DNA of 64,000 bases from Tetrahymena elliotti 4EA (taxonomy: Eukaryota; Ciliophora; Oligohymenophorea; Hymenostomatida; Tetrahymenidae), in NCBI GenBank assembly GCA_000231825.2, contig JH720320.1, forward strand, positions 22,482 through 86,481. Direction: 5' to 3'. The translations under genes and the position numbers were made by a program. Below, in pieces: positions 52,395 through 64,000 of this stretch; within the stretch, counting starts at the first letter, position 1; the number at the start of each line of letters is the position of its first letter. The notes under the pieces were generated by a model. That model was given only the letters and a program-made list of their open reading frames with translations. It made no database searches and was not told the DNA's origin.

Positions 52395-53097
52395 TTCAAT
52401 AATTTTTGGTGTATTTTTAATTAAATTTTTTAATTCTTTTGAATATCAAAAAAAAGACAGTTGTCAAAATATGTGCCAGATGAAGTCTTACATGATGTAT
52501 TAAAAATTTATTATATCTAATGTCTGATACATTTTAAAATTAAAAAACAAGTTTTTGCAATTCTAAATTTTATATTTAGAATTTAGACAATTGATTTCAT
52601 TCTTAAAACTTAAGTTTTCAAAATTCTAAAATATTAAATATTTTGTGATAGAAATTACTTTTTATTTTTTAAGCATTTAATTTCATTAAAGATTAGAGTA
52701 TTGACAAATGTTTTATTTTCTTTTAGGATTGTTTTACTGGGTTATTTTAATTAAAATAAAAAATTAATTTATAAATCTCTATTAATTTAAAATTATTAGG
52801 TTTCTTGATGGAAATCAATGATTAGAAAAATAACTTCATATTTTTTTACTCAATTGATTTTTATTTTTATTCAATAAAAGAATTAAAAAATTATCTTGTT
52901 ATTAACCAATTTTAGAATTTTAACTGTTTTCTAAATATTTATTAACAAAAGATATAAATAAAATTACATCTCTCATTATTTTTTACTTAGAGACATAAAT
53001 ATCTATCTTTACATAACTTTATTAATGTATTTTGTAAATTTTTGTTTTACTATCTAAAATAGAATAAGTGATTTAGAAAGAATAAAATTTTAGTAAA
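52395..53097. other. AT-rich intergenic spacer
   Basis: This lies upstream of the hydratase and downstream of the LRR-like gene. I see no gene, RNA or repeat. Confidence 0.5.
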
Positions 53098-56000
53098 TCA
53101 AATTTCTTAGAATTAAACAGGTATTTTTTAATACATTTTCTAAAAACTGAAAAAATTATCAAAATAGAAATAATAGAACACCATCATATTTTTAAATAAA
53201 TTAATTATGAATTTTTATCGCTCAAATATCAAATACTCAGTATAATATTAAACCAATCTTTTAGCTTTCACCATACTTTTTTAAATAATTTCAGCAATAT
53301 CTTCTAACTCTAAATATTATTCTGTAAGGTTACCTCTTAATGATAGAAAAATATATGATTGAACTTAAAAAATAAATGGATTTAAAAGTAAGTAATTAAA
53401 TAAGTAGATATTTAAAATATTATATCAAAGATGGAGAAATTTATTTATTATAAAAAATTTTATTTTATAAACTATATGAGAAAAATATCTTTACATATCT
53501 CTAAGTTCTGTTTTTAAAATTAAGAGACTATTAGACTTTGCTAAAAAAGAAAAGAACCTAAAGATACTACTTAAGCTTATTTTCCTTTTTAATTTAAAAA
53601 TACTTTTATTCAAATCTAAAATATTTTTAATAATTAAAAATAAAATATCTGATTTAAAATTAAGTCAAGATTAATAAATAATATTTAAATAATATTTAAC
53701 TAAAAATTAATAAGCAACATCCAAAAAATTATTTTTACATCAGATTTAGTGATAAATTTTAAAGTTAAGTATACTGAATCAAAGATTTTCCCAATGTTAT
53801 TGTTCTACTCTCAAATTTTTCATAAAATCTTTTTATTCAAAAAATTATTTAAAAACAAAAGAGATGCCTTGAAAAAAATATTTACTTTAATAAATACTTT
53901 AAATAAAAAGAATTAATAATATTATAAATTTAAAATTATATTTACTGATAATCTATCTAGGCTTAAAGTTATAAGATTGGTGAAGTTACTTAAATTATTG
54001 CATAAGATTTAATTATAAATACCAAGAGGTTTTTAATAATTATCATAATCTATAATGAAGCTTATTAAAATAAAAAATAGAATTGGTCATAAATAACAAA
54101 GAAGCATTTTAATACTTCTAATTTTATTTTTGAAACTTTAAAAAATATATTGATGTTAGTTTGATAATTAATAGAAATAAACTATTATTACTTTTTTTAA
54201 TTGATAAATTTGTAAGTTTTGGAAATTTTATTAAGCCATCAAATAAATAGGCTATTGCTAATTAGCCAGCTTCAAGTTCTTCTATTTCTGTAATAAAATT
54301 ATTAAATTTTATGAAAAACTGAAAAGAAATAATATTTAATTAATATTATCTAGTAGTCAATTCTTACTTCACTCTCTCTCAAAATGAATTTTTATTTAAA
54401 ATAGAGAGTTTAAGGTATATTAAACAATAATATTCTTAGGATAAATATAAGCTAAAAAAAATTGATTGTGTTTTTATTTGTATTTGAAGTTTAATAAATA
54501 ATTTTTTTTGAAAATACTTTAGAAAGAAAGAATAAAAAATGGACTTACAAAATTGTAAAAGTTGATAGATTATTATATTTCGATAAATCAAAAGCTAAGT
54601 TAGAGTAGCCCCATAAAGAGATCTAATTATTTCTTTATTAAAATTAGGAAAATGTATTCTTAGAATGATAACCAATTGTAATTTTTGGAAAATATGTTTA
54701 CAAAACTGGAATACAAATTTTTCTCTTTTTTAATTTAAATAAATTTAGATTTAAATTTTAGAGTTTAGAACACTTTGCTAAACCAGAGCCTAAATCTGAT
54801 AAATCCCATGCCCTAATTTTACTTTTTCTTTTTTTATTAAAAAAACCATAATTTTATAAAACTGAAAATTGAGAAAAAAAGTAAAAGGAATTCAAAAATA
54901 TCAATTGGCAGACTGAGAAAAATAAAATAAATTTAACTTACGAAAAGTCAAGAGTTAACTTTAAAAGATTAGCACATTTTGATATGCCATCCCCTAAATC
55001 ATAAAAACCTTAATCTGTTATTAAATCTTACCTAAAATATTTTATTTAAATATTAATAATGAAAAATTTGAAACAATTTAAATTTTTTAAAATTTATCAT
55101 ACAAAACAAGTGCAGAAAAAATTAAATAAATTCCCATTCTTTTCTAATAAACAAAGTTAAAGTGGTGAGATTAGCAATATTTGATAGTATAGAACCTAAA
55201 AATGATAAGTCTTCATCAAAGATTTAGTTTTTTCTTTTTTATAAATTAAATTATAGATATGTTTACATTAAAAGTAAAGTGAATGATCAAAAAATCGAGT
55301 TTAATTTTTATTCTAGGATAGTTTTTATTCAAGCGATTCAATAAAAATTTATTAAATTTAGCAAAATTTTGGCAATTAAATTTAAAAATTCTATTTCCTA
55401 AAAAAAAAACTCTAATATTTTAATCTTAACATTAGTTTTAGAAATATCATGAAAAGATTTGCCTCTTTACTGTTTTATGATTGTAATAAGTGCCATTAAA
55501 TTTACACTCAAAAAATTAATTCTTACTGCAGGTTAAGTATCAAAATTTAAAATTTAGAGCAATTAACTAAACTAGAACCTAATTTTTAAAAACCTTCTGA
55601 CCTGAAATTATTTTATCTAATAAAATATTTAATGTAAATAAGAGTTTTGTAAAATTTAAATGATAAATATATTTTTAATATATCCATATTAAATAATGAT
55701 AAAAGGTGATATTTAATTTAGAATAATAATAGAAACTTTACTTTTTTATCTTATATAAATAAATAAAAGAAATTTTTTACTTTAAATTCAATTCCAAAGA
55801 ATTCAGATTGTTCAATTATTTTATACATTAGCATATGCTTGTCAAGCCTATATCACTAATTTCATTTTATCTTTTTATTTTAGTAAAAATAATTATTATA
55901 CTGTAATGTCTATCATTTCGGACTCATAAAGCTATTTCTAAAAAATCTAACTCTTATTTTATTTTGAGTTATTGATTACTATTAAAAAAATTCCTTAATT

Positions 56001-57677
56001 CATATTTAGAATGAGTTTAAATAAAAGTTTAATTTCTCGAATAGAAAAAAAAGAAAAGAAATCTTATAAAAATATTTTGAAGTGAAAATATTATATACTT
56101 GAGATTTAGCTTTAAGGATTATAGATTTAAATACTTTTCAAGGTATTTACTTAAGATTTAAGCACCATCATCATTAATAACAAATATATTAGTTTGATAA
56201 CAAGAATAGGAATACCTAAAAAAAAATTGTAGTGTAGAATAAAAGTGAAGGTATTAATATTTATATTTTTACTTAAAATCAAGTGTCAAATTTTAAAGAT
56301 TAGTACACTTTATTAGATTTTAACCTAATTCTGATAGATTATTTTCTACTTTTATTTAGTTTTCATAGATAAATAATTTATTTGAAAAGAGCTAGATAAC
56401 AAAATCAAGATTTATTTAAAATTAAAAAAAGATGAGTTTTTATTTTTAAATTATCAAATTAAGATGTTCAAAATAAATAATCTTTACATAAATTCAATTT
56501 TTATTGTAGAGGTATTAAGCAAATTGTCTTGATAAATCCCTAAATTGAAAAACATCTAATCTTATATTTTATTTAACCTTTTTAAATATTTTTAATTAAA
56601 GAAAATTAAGAATGAAAAATAGGTTCAATTAATGTTTACTCAAGTGAAAAACTATTTAGATCAGAACATTTTTAAATGCATTTTTCTATTTTGATGTAGC
56701 TTTTATATCTTTAAGAAGTTTTAAAAAATGAATTTTAAAAATTAATCAAAATTAAAGGAGCTTCAAGAAGAAAATAATTAAATCATTTTACAAAATTTTA
56801 ATTTCTAACATCTCAAGGTTAGGACAATTTACTAAATATGTGCTCAATTCTTTAACTTCATTAAGATTATCTTTGCTAAAGCTTTCAATAAATCTGAAAA
56901 AGATTGTTTATTAATTGTTAAAAAGTAGTTTAATTAAAAATTTAAAATTAAATTTATTTTAAAAAAATAATATTTTTACTTTATTGTCAAATAAATAAAA
57001 GCTTGATAGACGGACAGACTTTTCAAAGCCTACGTGTATTAATGATGAAATCTTTAAATTTATATTAGCAAAACTGTTTATATTATTTTTAATAGTTAGA
57101 GATTAATTTAAAAGCTTATCTGAATAAATATGAAGAGAGAATATTTAAAATGAGTATTAATAATCAGTTTAATATTAAATTTTAAATTAATTTAAAATTA
57201 AAGTTGTAAGACAACTTGGTTTACTTCAAATTAAATTTCAAGGTTAATAAATTAGGAAATTTTTTTAAGTTTTATCCTATTTCTTTATGTCTTTGATAAT
57301 CTCTTCATAAAGTTATTATTTACTTTTTATTTAAAATTTATATGTTTTTAAAAAATAGAATTAAAAAATTTTAAAATAAAAAATAATCAATAATCAAATC
57401 AACAAAAATTTACAAAATTCTTTCCTTTTAGAATCATGTTTTAAAATTAAATATTAATTCAATAAAAAAATTTTGTTTGAGTAATAATTTTAAACTAATT
57501 AACTTTGAATAAAGTTTAAATTTAGTTACTTTTTTAGATGAACTGCAAAGATGTGTAGTGAAGACTTGCAATCTAAAAACTTTTATTTTCATAAAACGCA
57601 TGTTTAATCGTTTTTGTTACAAAATTGCTATTTACTTCTTAAATAGTGTCAAAAGAAATTGATTACTATCGTTTCAT
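53098..57677 (-). CDS. Leucine-rich-repeat-like protein with many small exons
   Basis: Short minus-strand coding segments separated by AT-rich introns carry variants of one repeat, LG-x-x-L-x-x-C-x-x-L-x-x-L-x-L. Examples are FYDLGDGISKCANLLKLTLD (near 54.97 kb), LSDLGSGLAKCSKLQNLNLN (54.77), LSFLGSILSNIANLTTLTL (55.19), FQKLGSSLVNCSKFQILIL (55.57), LSELGQNLIKCTNLQNLTLD (56.31) and VKELSTYLVNCPNLEMLEI (56.84). This is the ciliate style of LRR, usually a protein-interaction solenoid. The last exon appears to encode EDIAEIIQKSMVKAKRL and to end at a TGA at 53098-53100. A possible first exon starts at 57677 (MKRQQSISFDTIQEVN). No TM segment or catalytic domain is visible. Exon boundaries were not all resolved, so the ends and the count as a single gene are provisional, and decay of some units is possible. 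Confidence 0.55.
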
Positions 57678-58578
57678 TTTTTGGTATTTTTGTTATTTCT
57701 AAATTTTTGGGTTTGAAATTTTATGTTGTTAATAATTAATTATCAAATTTATTGAAATTGAGTTAGTATTTCAGATTTTTTTTTCTTCTTAGAATAAAAT
57801 AGGCTATCGAATAGCAGAGTGGTTTTTTAAAGTAGTTTAGAGTTAATAATTAGTTTTGAAAAATATTTCAATTTTATTAATTAGACAGAAAAACAGATTC
57901 AGATTTGCTTTAGTTAATATTCAGGACTAAAGATTTATGGAAAATCAACTCAATTAATTATTTAAAATTATAATAAAGTTTATATGTTTAAATAGTAAAA
58001 AACACATTGATTAGAAGAAAAAATCTAAAAGAATATTTATTAGTCTATTAATAATAATTAACTAATTGTCTTGGTATATTGAATTTTTGAGCACAAAATT
58101 TTCATAGTAATTTTTAGTTAATTAAATCAATATTTGTTTAGCTTGCAAGCAAATAATCAAAGAGAATAATAGCATTCAACTAAATTACAGCATATTAGTT
58201 AATTAGTAAGTGGTTACTTATAATAGAAATTGTAAAGGATTTACACAAATAATTGAATATAGGTAGCAAAAGATAAAACATAGAGTAAAAAAAAGAGTTT
58301 TAAGAATTGACCGAGTTGCATAGTGGAGATTACATAAAGTTCAAACATAGTAAAATATCCATACATTTGTATCAAATCAGATTATCATCGAAAAAGTGTA
58401 ATACAGATACTGAAAAGAAGGCGGAAAATATATTTATTAATCTCTAAAAGGAGAAAAGTAAAGAAAAGCAAGAAAAAATAGAATTTTCATTTAGAAAGAA
58501 AAGTAAAAAAATCAGAAAAGGCAAATATAGGATAAAGAAAACCATCTTTAAGGTGATTATAATATAAATAACTACTGT
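57678..58578. other. Divergent intergenic region with purine-rich leader
   Basis: This separates the LRR-like gene and the second pseudokinase gene. From about 58.14 kb to 58.58 kb the plus strand is purine-rich, like the segment before the paralogous gene at 46.45 kb, and has stops in the frames checked. It is probably the 5' leader. No other feature is seen. Confidence 0.45.
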
Positions 58579-61500
58579 ATGATTACAGAAAATATTGATA
58601 AAAAATATCCACAAAAAAAGCAGTACTCAGACCTTTCAGCAGTTCGTGCAGCATGCTTATTTGTGGTAAAAGCTTTAAATAAGCTTGTAGAAGAGATGAA
58701 TAATTAGGTCTACTTTGACTTTGATTAAAATGGTTTGATTTTAAGAGCCACAGATAAAGATTCCTTGTAAAGAGCTAGTAATAAATTAGAGCACTGGAAA
58801 GAATAAACATCAATAGGTATATTGACTGATAGCATTTCTAAAGAAGATTATAAAAAATTCATAGACTCAGATTTGTAATCTTTACTCCGTTAAGAAAGAG
58901 CATTTATAAATGTAATATCGTTTGATAAATTCTTAGCAGCCTGTGAGTTTTTAGAGAAAAAAGGCTATAAAGAGCCTCGTTAAATGTATGAAGAAATATA
59001 GGCAGAAAATAAGAATTTTGCACTCTTAATGTGTACAAAGCATAGGTTTAAAGAAATAAAAGAAAGAATAGAAGCAATGCTTGAACCACTTAGAAAAATA
59101 AAAAAGAAAAAGAAGATTACATCTTCAATAAAGTTAGCATCTACCTGGGATGATGTTGATGACAGTAACTTCATCAGTTTTATTTTCTGAAATAATCATC
59201 TCTCATTTTCAAATTGTGATTTTCTTAAATAAAACTTTATTTTTTAAATTTCTACTTTGCAAAGCTTAGCCCATTCTAGCAAATAAGTTATTAGAAAATA
59301 TTTTATTAATAAATGCAATTAAGCTCTAATAATTTAGAAATGGAAAGATGAAAATTTTTTGCAAAATTAAACTATTTTTAAGGAGATTTTATTTTTTATT
59401 TTGAAAATAGTTTCAATAGGTACTCAATCATAAAAGCAGGAAAAAGAAAATGTAGTTTAGCCATTAGATACAATAGGATTTCTTTAAGTAAAGAAGAACT
59501 AATAAGATAGTGAGGAGTAAATATCACAATTCAAATTTAATTAAAATATTTTAAGCATAGGCAAATATAAAGTTAATATTAAGAAACATTTCAAATTTTT
59601 TGTTGAAAATTTTGAAAATGAAAGTAGCTAATTTCTAGATTGTTTTAATAAATCAACCAATCAAGCAATAATAAGCTAAAATGTTCTTTTTTTAAATGAA
59701 TTTTAGTGAAGTAAACCTTTTATTTTTATTTAAAAATTATTCAATACTTAAGATTTATGAGTAAAAGGCAATAATAAATAGAATAAAAGCAGCATTTTTT
59801 TTATTTTCCAATAAAGTTTTAAATGACATAATTTCTAATAGAAAATAAAAGTTTTTTGATTTAAAAAGATACATAACTTATTGAATCATATTTGAAAGAT
59901 TTTGATTGAATTATTTTATTTATTAAATTAGAAAATAAAAATAATTAAATTTTTGATTTATTGTTTTATGCTTAAAATTTTATAATAATTTAGTTATTTT
60001 AAATATTTTATGGAAATCAATTAGATTAGCTAAGGAAGAATATAAAAAAGAGTAATAATAAAAAGCAAAAGAATCTGCTATTTATGAAGTTGTTTTATTG
60101 GAAATAGAATAATGGTTAAATTATTTTACTGAAATATTGTAGATTATAGAGGAGAGTGAGAAGATAAAAAAATAAGATGATGAAAATAATTTTAATATTT
60201 AGTTAATAAACTAGTAATTTTAAGTAGACTACCCTCATCAAAATAATTATAATAGTAATCCAAGCTTGTAAATAGAAGTAGGATTTTTGCAGTTAAAAAT
60301 TTTAAAAGAAACTCTCTCTAATGAATAATTAAAGTTAATTGAAAAGATTAAATTAAAATGTGGACCATACTTAGATCATATATTATAAAATAAACCAAGA
60401 GAATTTATAAATTATTTATTTAATGAAATGGAACCAGAAGAAAAAGAGTATTTTTAAGTCTTCACTTTGAGGGAATTATTAGATATATCTTATAAGCAAA
60501 TAGATAATTATCAACGTAAACCTTAAACTGCTTAAATGAGTACTAGAAAAAGAAACATAATATCTAATCTAAAAGAATATATAGACAAATTTAGATAAGA
60601 CTAGCTCATAACTATTGAAAATGATGGGAACATATATAATCAGTACTTCCTTAATGGAGTTTAAAATATTCATAAATTATTTGCTGAAACTGTAGATAGA
60701 ACAGAAATGATGTATGTAAAAGCATGTGCAACAAATTATAGTAGCTTAAACCATAATAACAGATTAAGTGAATCAGATAGTGAGCATATAGATCACTACG
60801 AAGGCAGGAAATACAGTTATAATGGAAATGATTTAATTTAGAATAGTGAACCGAATTATGAAGAATTAAATTAAGTAAATCAACATTAATATAATAATTA
60901 TGGAAATAACTAAAACCACTCAACTCAATTAAATAACTAAAATTACAATTAAAATCATCACCACCATTATAAAAATTCAAATAATTAAAGTAGCTCATTT
61001 TAATAAGAGATAGAAATGTAAGTTTTAAAGGCAGCACAGCTATTTTTGTAGACTAATACAAATTAAACAAATAATAGTAATGATGATAGTAATTAATAGC
61101 AAATAGATGAAATTATATTGACATAAGTTGAACCTTCGTAACTAATTCCTCATAAAAATAAACTAAACTACGTTGAATATTTAAATACTCCATATTATTT
61201 AAAGAAATTTCAAGAGCAATCATTAGAAGATGTTATTGAGATTACTAAAAAGAATAAAGCATTCTAAAGTAATAACTGTATTAAATACCATAAAATAATA
61301 TAAATAAATACTCAGCAACAATAGAATCAACAAGACACAGATTAATCCTTATAAAATATCAAAAAAGAGTATGGTATTCTTATGGAGAGAAAGGAGTTTA
61401 CATTAAAATATTTAATTGAAGAAGGTTTTTTGTTTTCAATTTATTAGTAACTAGATATCTCTTTGAAAATAATAAAATGCTTACATGAAATACACAATTA

Positions 61501-62077
61501 AAAAGAAAAAAGAGGAGCACACTGCAATCTAAAACCTAATAACATTATGCTAGACATGCTTTACAATGTGTATCTTAGCGATATGGGACTTGATCCTAAA
61601 AAGAATCGCACTTACTATTATTAATTTGAGAATAACTATTAAAACTCACTGATAATCCTAAAAAATAAACTAAAATTATAGTTTTTAAAATCAACAGATT
61701 AAATTATTTAAACAGCCACAGAGAGCTTTAAAAACTAAAATTCAGCTTAAAATAATTCTAATTTTAGCTTATAAAATTATACGCCTGATGGGTAATTTAA
61801 ATAGGCCTTTTAATAAAATTAGACCCTTTTTCTTAATCAACTTGCTGATCTATAATCTTTAGGTCTGATATTGTATGAAATTTTTACAGGATAATAGATT
61901 TCTGCAGAAAGTTACTTTCTTAAAAACCATAGATAATATATAAAAAGAATATCATAAGAAAGTCCAACTTCCACTTTACAAAAGATTTTCTCAGTAATAT
62001 TTAATTTGCTTGAACTTTAAATAACTTCAATTGAAGAATTATTGCCTCAATTTTAAGAGATACTTAACAAATTCTGA
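58579..62077 (+). CDS. Pseudokinase paralogue with the same novel N-terminal domain (974 aa)
   Basis: Exons 58579-59164, 59420-59705 and 60025-62077 give exactly 975 codons with the TGA at 62075-62077. The introns (255 and 319 nt) keep frame across DDVDD-STQSQKQ and NEF-QLAKEEYKK. Residues about 12-165 match the N-terminal domain of the gene at 46.5 kb: VRAACLFVVKALNKL, QVYFDFDQNGLILRATDKDS, IGILTDSISKEDYKKFI, EKKGYKEPRQMYEEI, FALLMCTKHRFKEI. The middle is Asn/His/Gln-rich. The C-terminal kinase-like fold shows ILMERKEFTLKYLIEEG (hinge), HCNLKPNNIMLD (about residue 789) and SDMGLDP. TPDGQF replaces the APE motif, and DLQSLGLILYEIF replaces D-x-W-S-x-G. The HRD Asp is lost, so catalysis is unlikely. 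Without the second intron, the first exon could be read as a separate 203-residue protein ending at 59190. Exact phase agreement favours one gene. Confidence 0.8.
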
Positions 62078-63046
62078 ACAAAGTCTATTCATACATACAC
62101 TAACTACAAACCAAAATATTTAAAAAGTATTCTACTTTATCTTAGTCTAACACAATTATCTTATAAATTTATTTAAAATAATCTTAATCAATCTTTCTAG
62201 TGATGTAAATAATTATAAGTAAGTCGTTGAATAAGTTAGTAATAGACGAAAATGGGTCAGTGAGTGAGTTGTTAGTTAGTTCGTAATTTGTAAATTCAGC
62301 ATAGAACAAAATAGTATTTAAATTGAATGAATATTTTGAATCATTATTATTATGTATTCATATAATATATTCAAACTAATTCATCCATAATTTATTCAAA
62401 TCTATTCAAATTGTTTAAAGTTAAAATTTATTTTTTTTCGTTGAATATTTTTAATAAAATTATGAAGTTAATAATTTCATTAGCAATCCAATCATTTTTT
62501 AAACTTTATTTTTAATTAAATATGTTCCAAATAATATTTCATTTTCTATATTTTTTATTCTTAAATTAATCTTAAAAATGTTTAAATCAATTCAAAAAAA
62601 TGTATGATGTCTCTCCAAAATTTCAAATTTATTAAAATTTGAAATCTCTTTTAATTGATGAGAGAAATTTATTTTTAGTTAAATTTAAAAGATACCAAGT
62701 TCTAAACAAAATTTTTATGAAATAGTTTATTTTTTTCAGAAGAAATGTTATTTTAAAAATGAGAAATATTTTAATCATCAAGAAGGTAAACAGATATATA
62801 TTTATATAGATAGATACACATTAGTTACATTTTTAATTATTTATCTAAACTAAATTTTATTTATTAACCTTCATTTAATAATATTTTTTATGGTGTAAAA
62901 TTTAAATTGATTTATATTTATTTTTAAAGTTTTGGAAAAATCATATTTTATCAAAATTTTGTTTTCATGAGGGTTTCTTTAAAAAAAATAATTTTAATTC
63001 TTAACTTAAATATATATATTATATTCAAAAATTATTTTCAAAAAAT
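62078..63046. other. AT-rich convergent intergenic spacer
   Basis: This lies between convergent stops. It contains short GTTAGT/GTGAGT-like runs at about 62.21-62.29 kb and A/T tracts. No gene is supported. Confidence 0.5.
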
Positions 63047-64000
63047 TCAACATTCTAAAGTGTGGAAACGTTGTTTGGAAGAATAGCCATACTCTTTTTA
63101 TAAGGAAGTAGGGTTTTATGCATTCTGTTGTTAATTATTCTGATTATTTATCTGCTTTCTTGAACTTGGACTAAGTATCATTCCTACATTGCTTGAAGTA
63201 GAAAGACTGGTATTTATTAAATTAATGTTTTCAGAGTTATTCATAGTTGCAGTTGCTGTATTGTAGTTATTTGACTATGTTTGCTTTTTACCTTGAATGA
63301 GTTTGTTAACTTTGTCATTTAAAATTTTTTTATTTAGATTATTAAACTATCCATATTATTAAAGTTAGTTTGACTATAGATTTTTATTATTGCTATTGTA
63401 TGCTCCATTAGAGTCTATTTAGCTAGATAGATTTAGAGTTTATTATTATGAAGTTAGAAGGTTTTTAGATTTGACTGAGTTACTATTAGTAGGACTTAAA
63501 TAATTTGCTTCATATGAGGTCTTTATCTGATACTATGAGATTGATGACATAGCATTTTGTAAATTTTATATTTTAGATTAGTTGAATTAATAAGAGTTAC
63601 TTGGTTGTTGCTTAGAATTATTATTCATAGTGATTCCATTTGAACCAATGCTAGAAATTTAACCTTCTTATTTTTTTTATCCTGTATGGATTTATGATTG
63701 AGATATTAGTTTAGAATTTGAACCTTGCTTTTGGAAATTATTGTTTGTGTTGTTAAAACTTTAATTGTAGCTTTAAATATTTGAGCCTAATAAATTTTTA
63801 TTATTTTGAGTATTTCTTTCTGTTAGATTAAAGTTATGAGAGAAATCAGTTGAGTTATTTGTGTAATTATTCTTATTTTAACATTAACCAGAGCTGTTTT
63901 ATCTTTAAGAAAGTTATTTTGCAATTAATTTTTCTGTAGATTCGCTTGGTTCTGTTACCATTTTTTCTTTTTTTAAAAAATTATTCACTACACTACCTTC
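63047..64000 (-). CDS. Asn/Ser/Gln-rich low-complexity protein, 3' part (runs off right edge)
   Basis: This minus-strand frame is open in the ciliate code from the right edge to a TGA at 63047-63049, at least 317 codons, with no intron needed. It reads as Asn, Ser, Gln and Thr-rich sequence (for example NNYTNNSTDFSHNFNLTERN) with scattered LSPS and SSS clusters, ending YSSKQRFHTLEC. There is no domain, membrane segment or catalytic motif in this part. Such tracts are common in large ciliate regulatory and cytoskeletal proteins, including kinases, but no function can be assigned. An in-frame Met lies close to the edge (MVTEPSEST, near 63961), so the whole protein could start there. The frame stays open upstream to the edge, so the gene may also continue. 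Confidence 0.65.

Noticed and set aside
60651..61037. 128-codon minus-strand Tyr/His/Leu-rich frame
   Set aside because: It is antisense to the Asn/His/Gln-rich middle of the second pseudokinase.

Overview
The window looks like macronuclear-type DNA of an oligohymenophorean ciliate, most likely Tetrahymena or a close relative. The DNA is very AT-rich. Long reading frames appear only if TAA and TAG are read as glutamine and TGA is the sole stop. Introns are mostly 43-150 nt, AT-rich and bounded by GT...AG. Conventional ORF calling therefore breaks nearly every gene here. I rebuilt the models by hand from splice sites and family motifs. For the five complete ABC transporters, the hydratase, the GST and the two pseudokinase genes, the exon sums are exact multiples of three.

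Left half (1-35.5 kb, all on the minus strand): a tandem cluster of ABCG/White-type half transporters. It holds one gene cut by the left edge, five complete genes (18.3-20.4, 21.5-23.5, 24.8-26.9, 29.0-31.4 and 33.4-35.5 kb) and one decayed copy (28.4-28.8 kb). Intron positions and sequence split the complete genes into two subfamilies. Two very large paralogous surface-protein genes sit inside the cluster (1.8-13.1 kb and 13.8-18.0 kb). The longer has a signal peptide, furin-like Cys repeats, propeller-like repeats, a beta-helix with GGAIY-type motifs, a conserved Cys/YW module and a polytopic membrane C-terminus. The shorter lacks the first Cys block and shows signs of decay or insertion.

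Middle (35.5-53 kb): a plus-strand glutathione S-transferase-like gene. Next is a roughly 2,000-residue minus-strand helical-repeat protein. A plus-strand pseudokinase with a long Asn/Ser-rich centre follows, then a minus-strand enoyl-CoA hydratase.

Right part (53-64 kb): a minus-strand leucine-rich-repeat-like gene split into many small exons. After it come a second plus-strand pseudokinase, paralogous to the first, and the 3' part of an Asn/Ser/Gln-rich minus-strand gene running off the right edge.

The most novel item is the pair of pseudokinases. Both have an N-terminal domain of about 150 residues that I do not recognise. Both have a C-terminal kinase fold in which the catalytic HRD aspartate is replaced (HGN, HCN). 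The rest of the window is gene-poor AT-rich spacer. I saw no rRNA, tRNA, CRISPR array or autonomous transposon.
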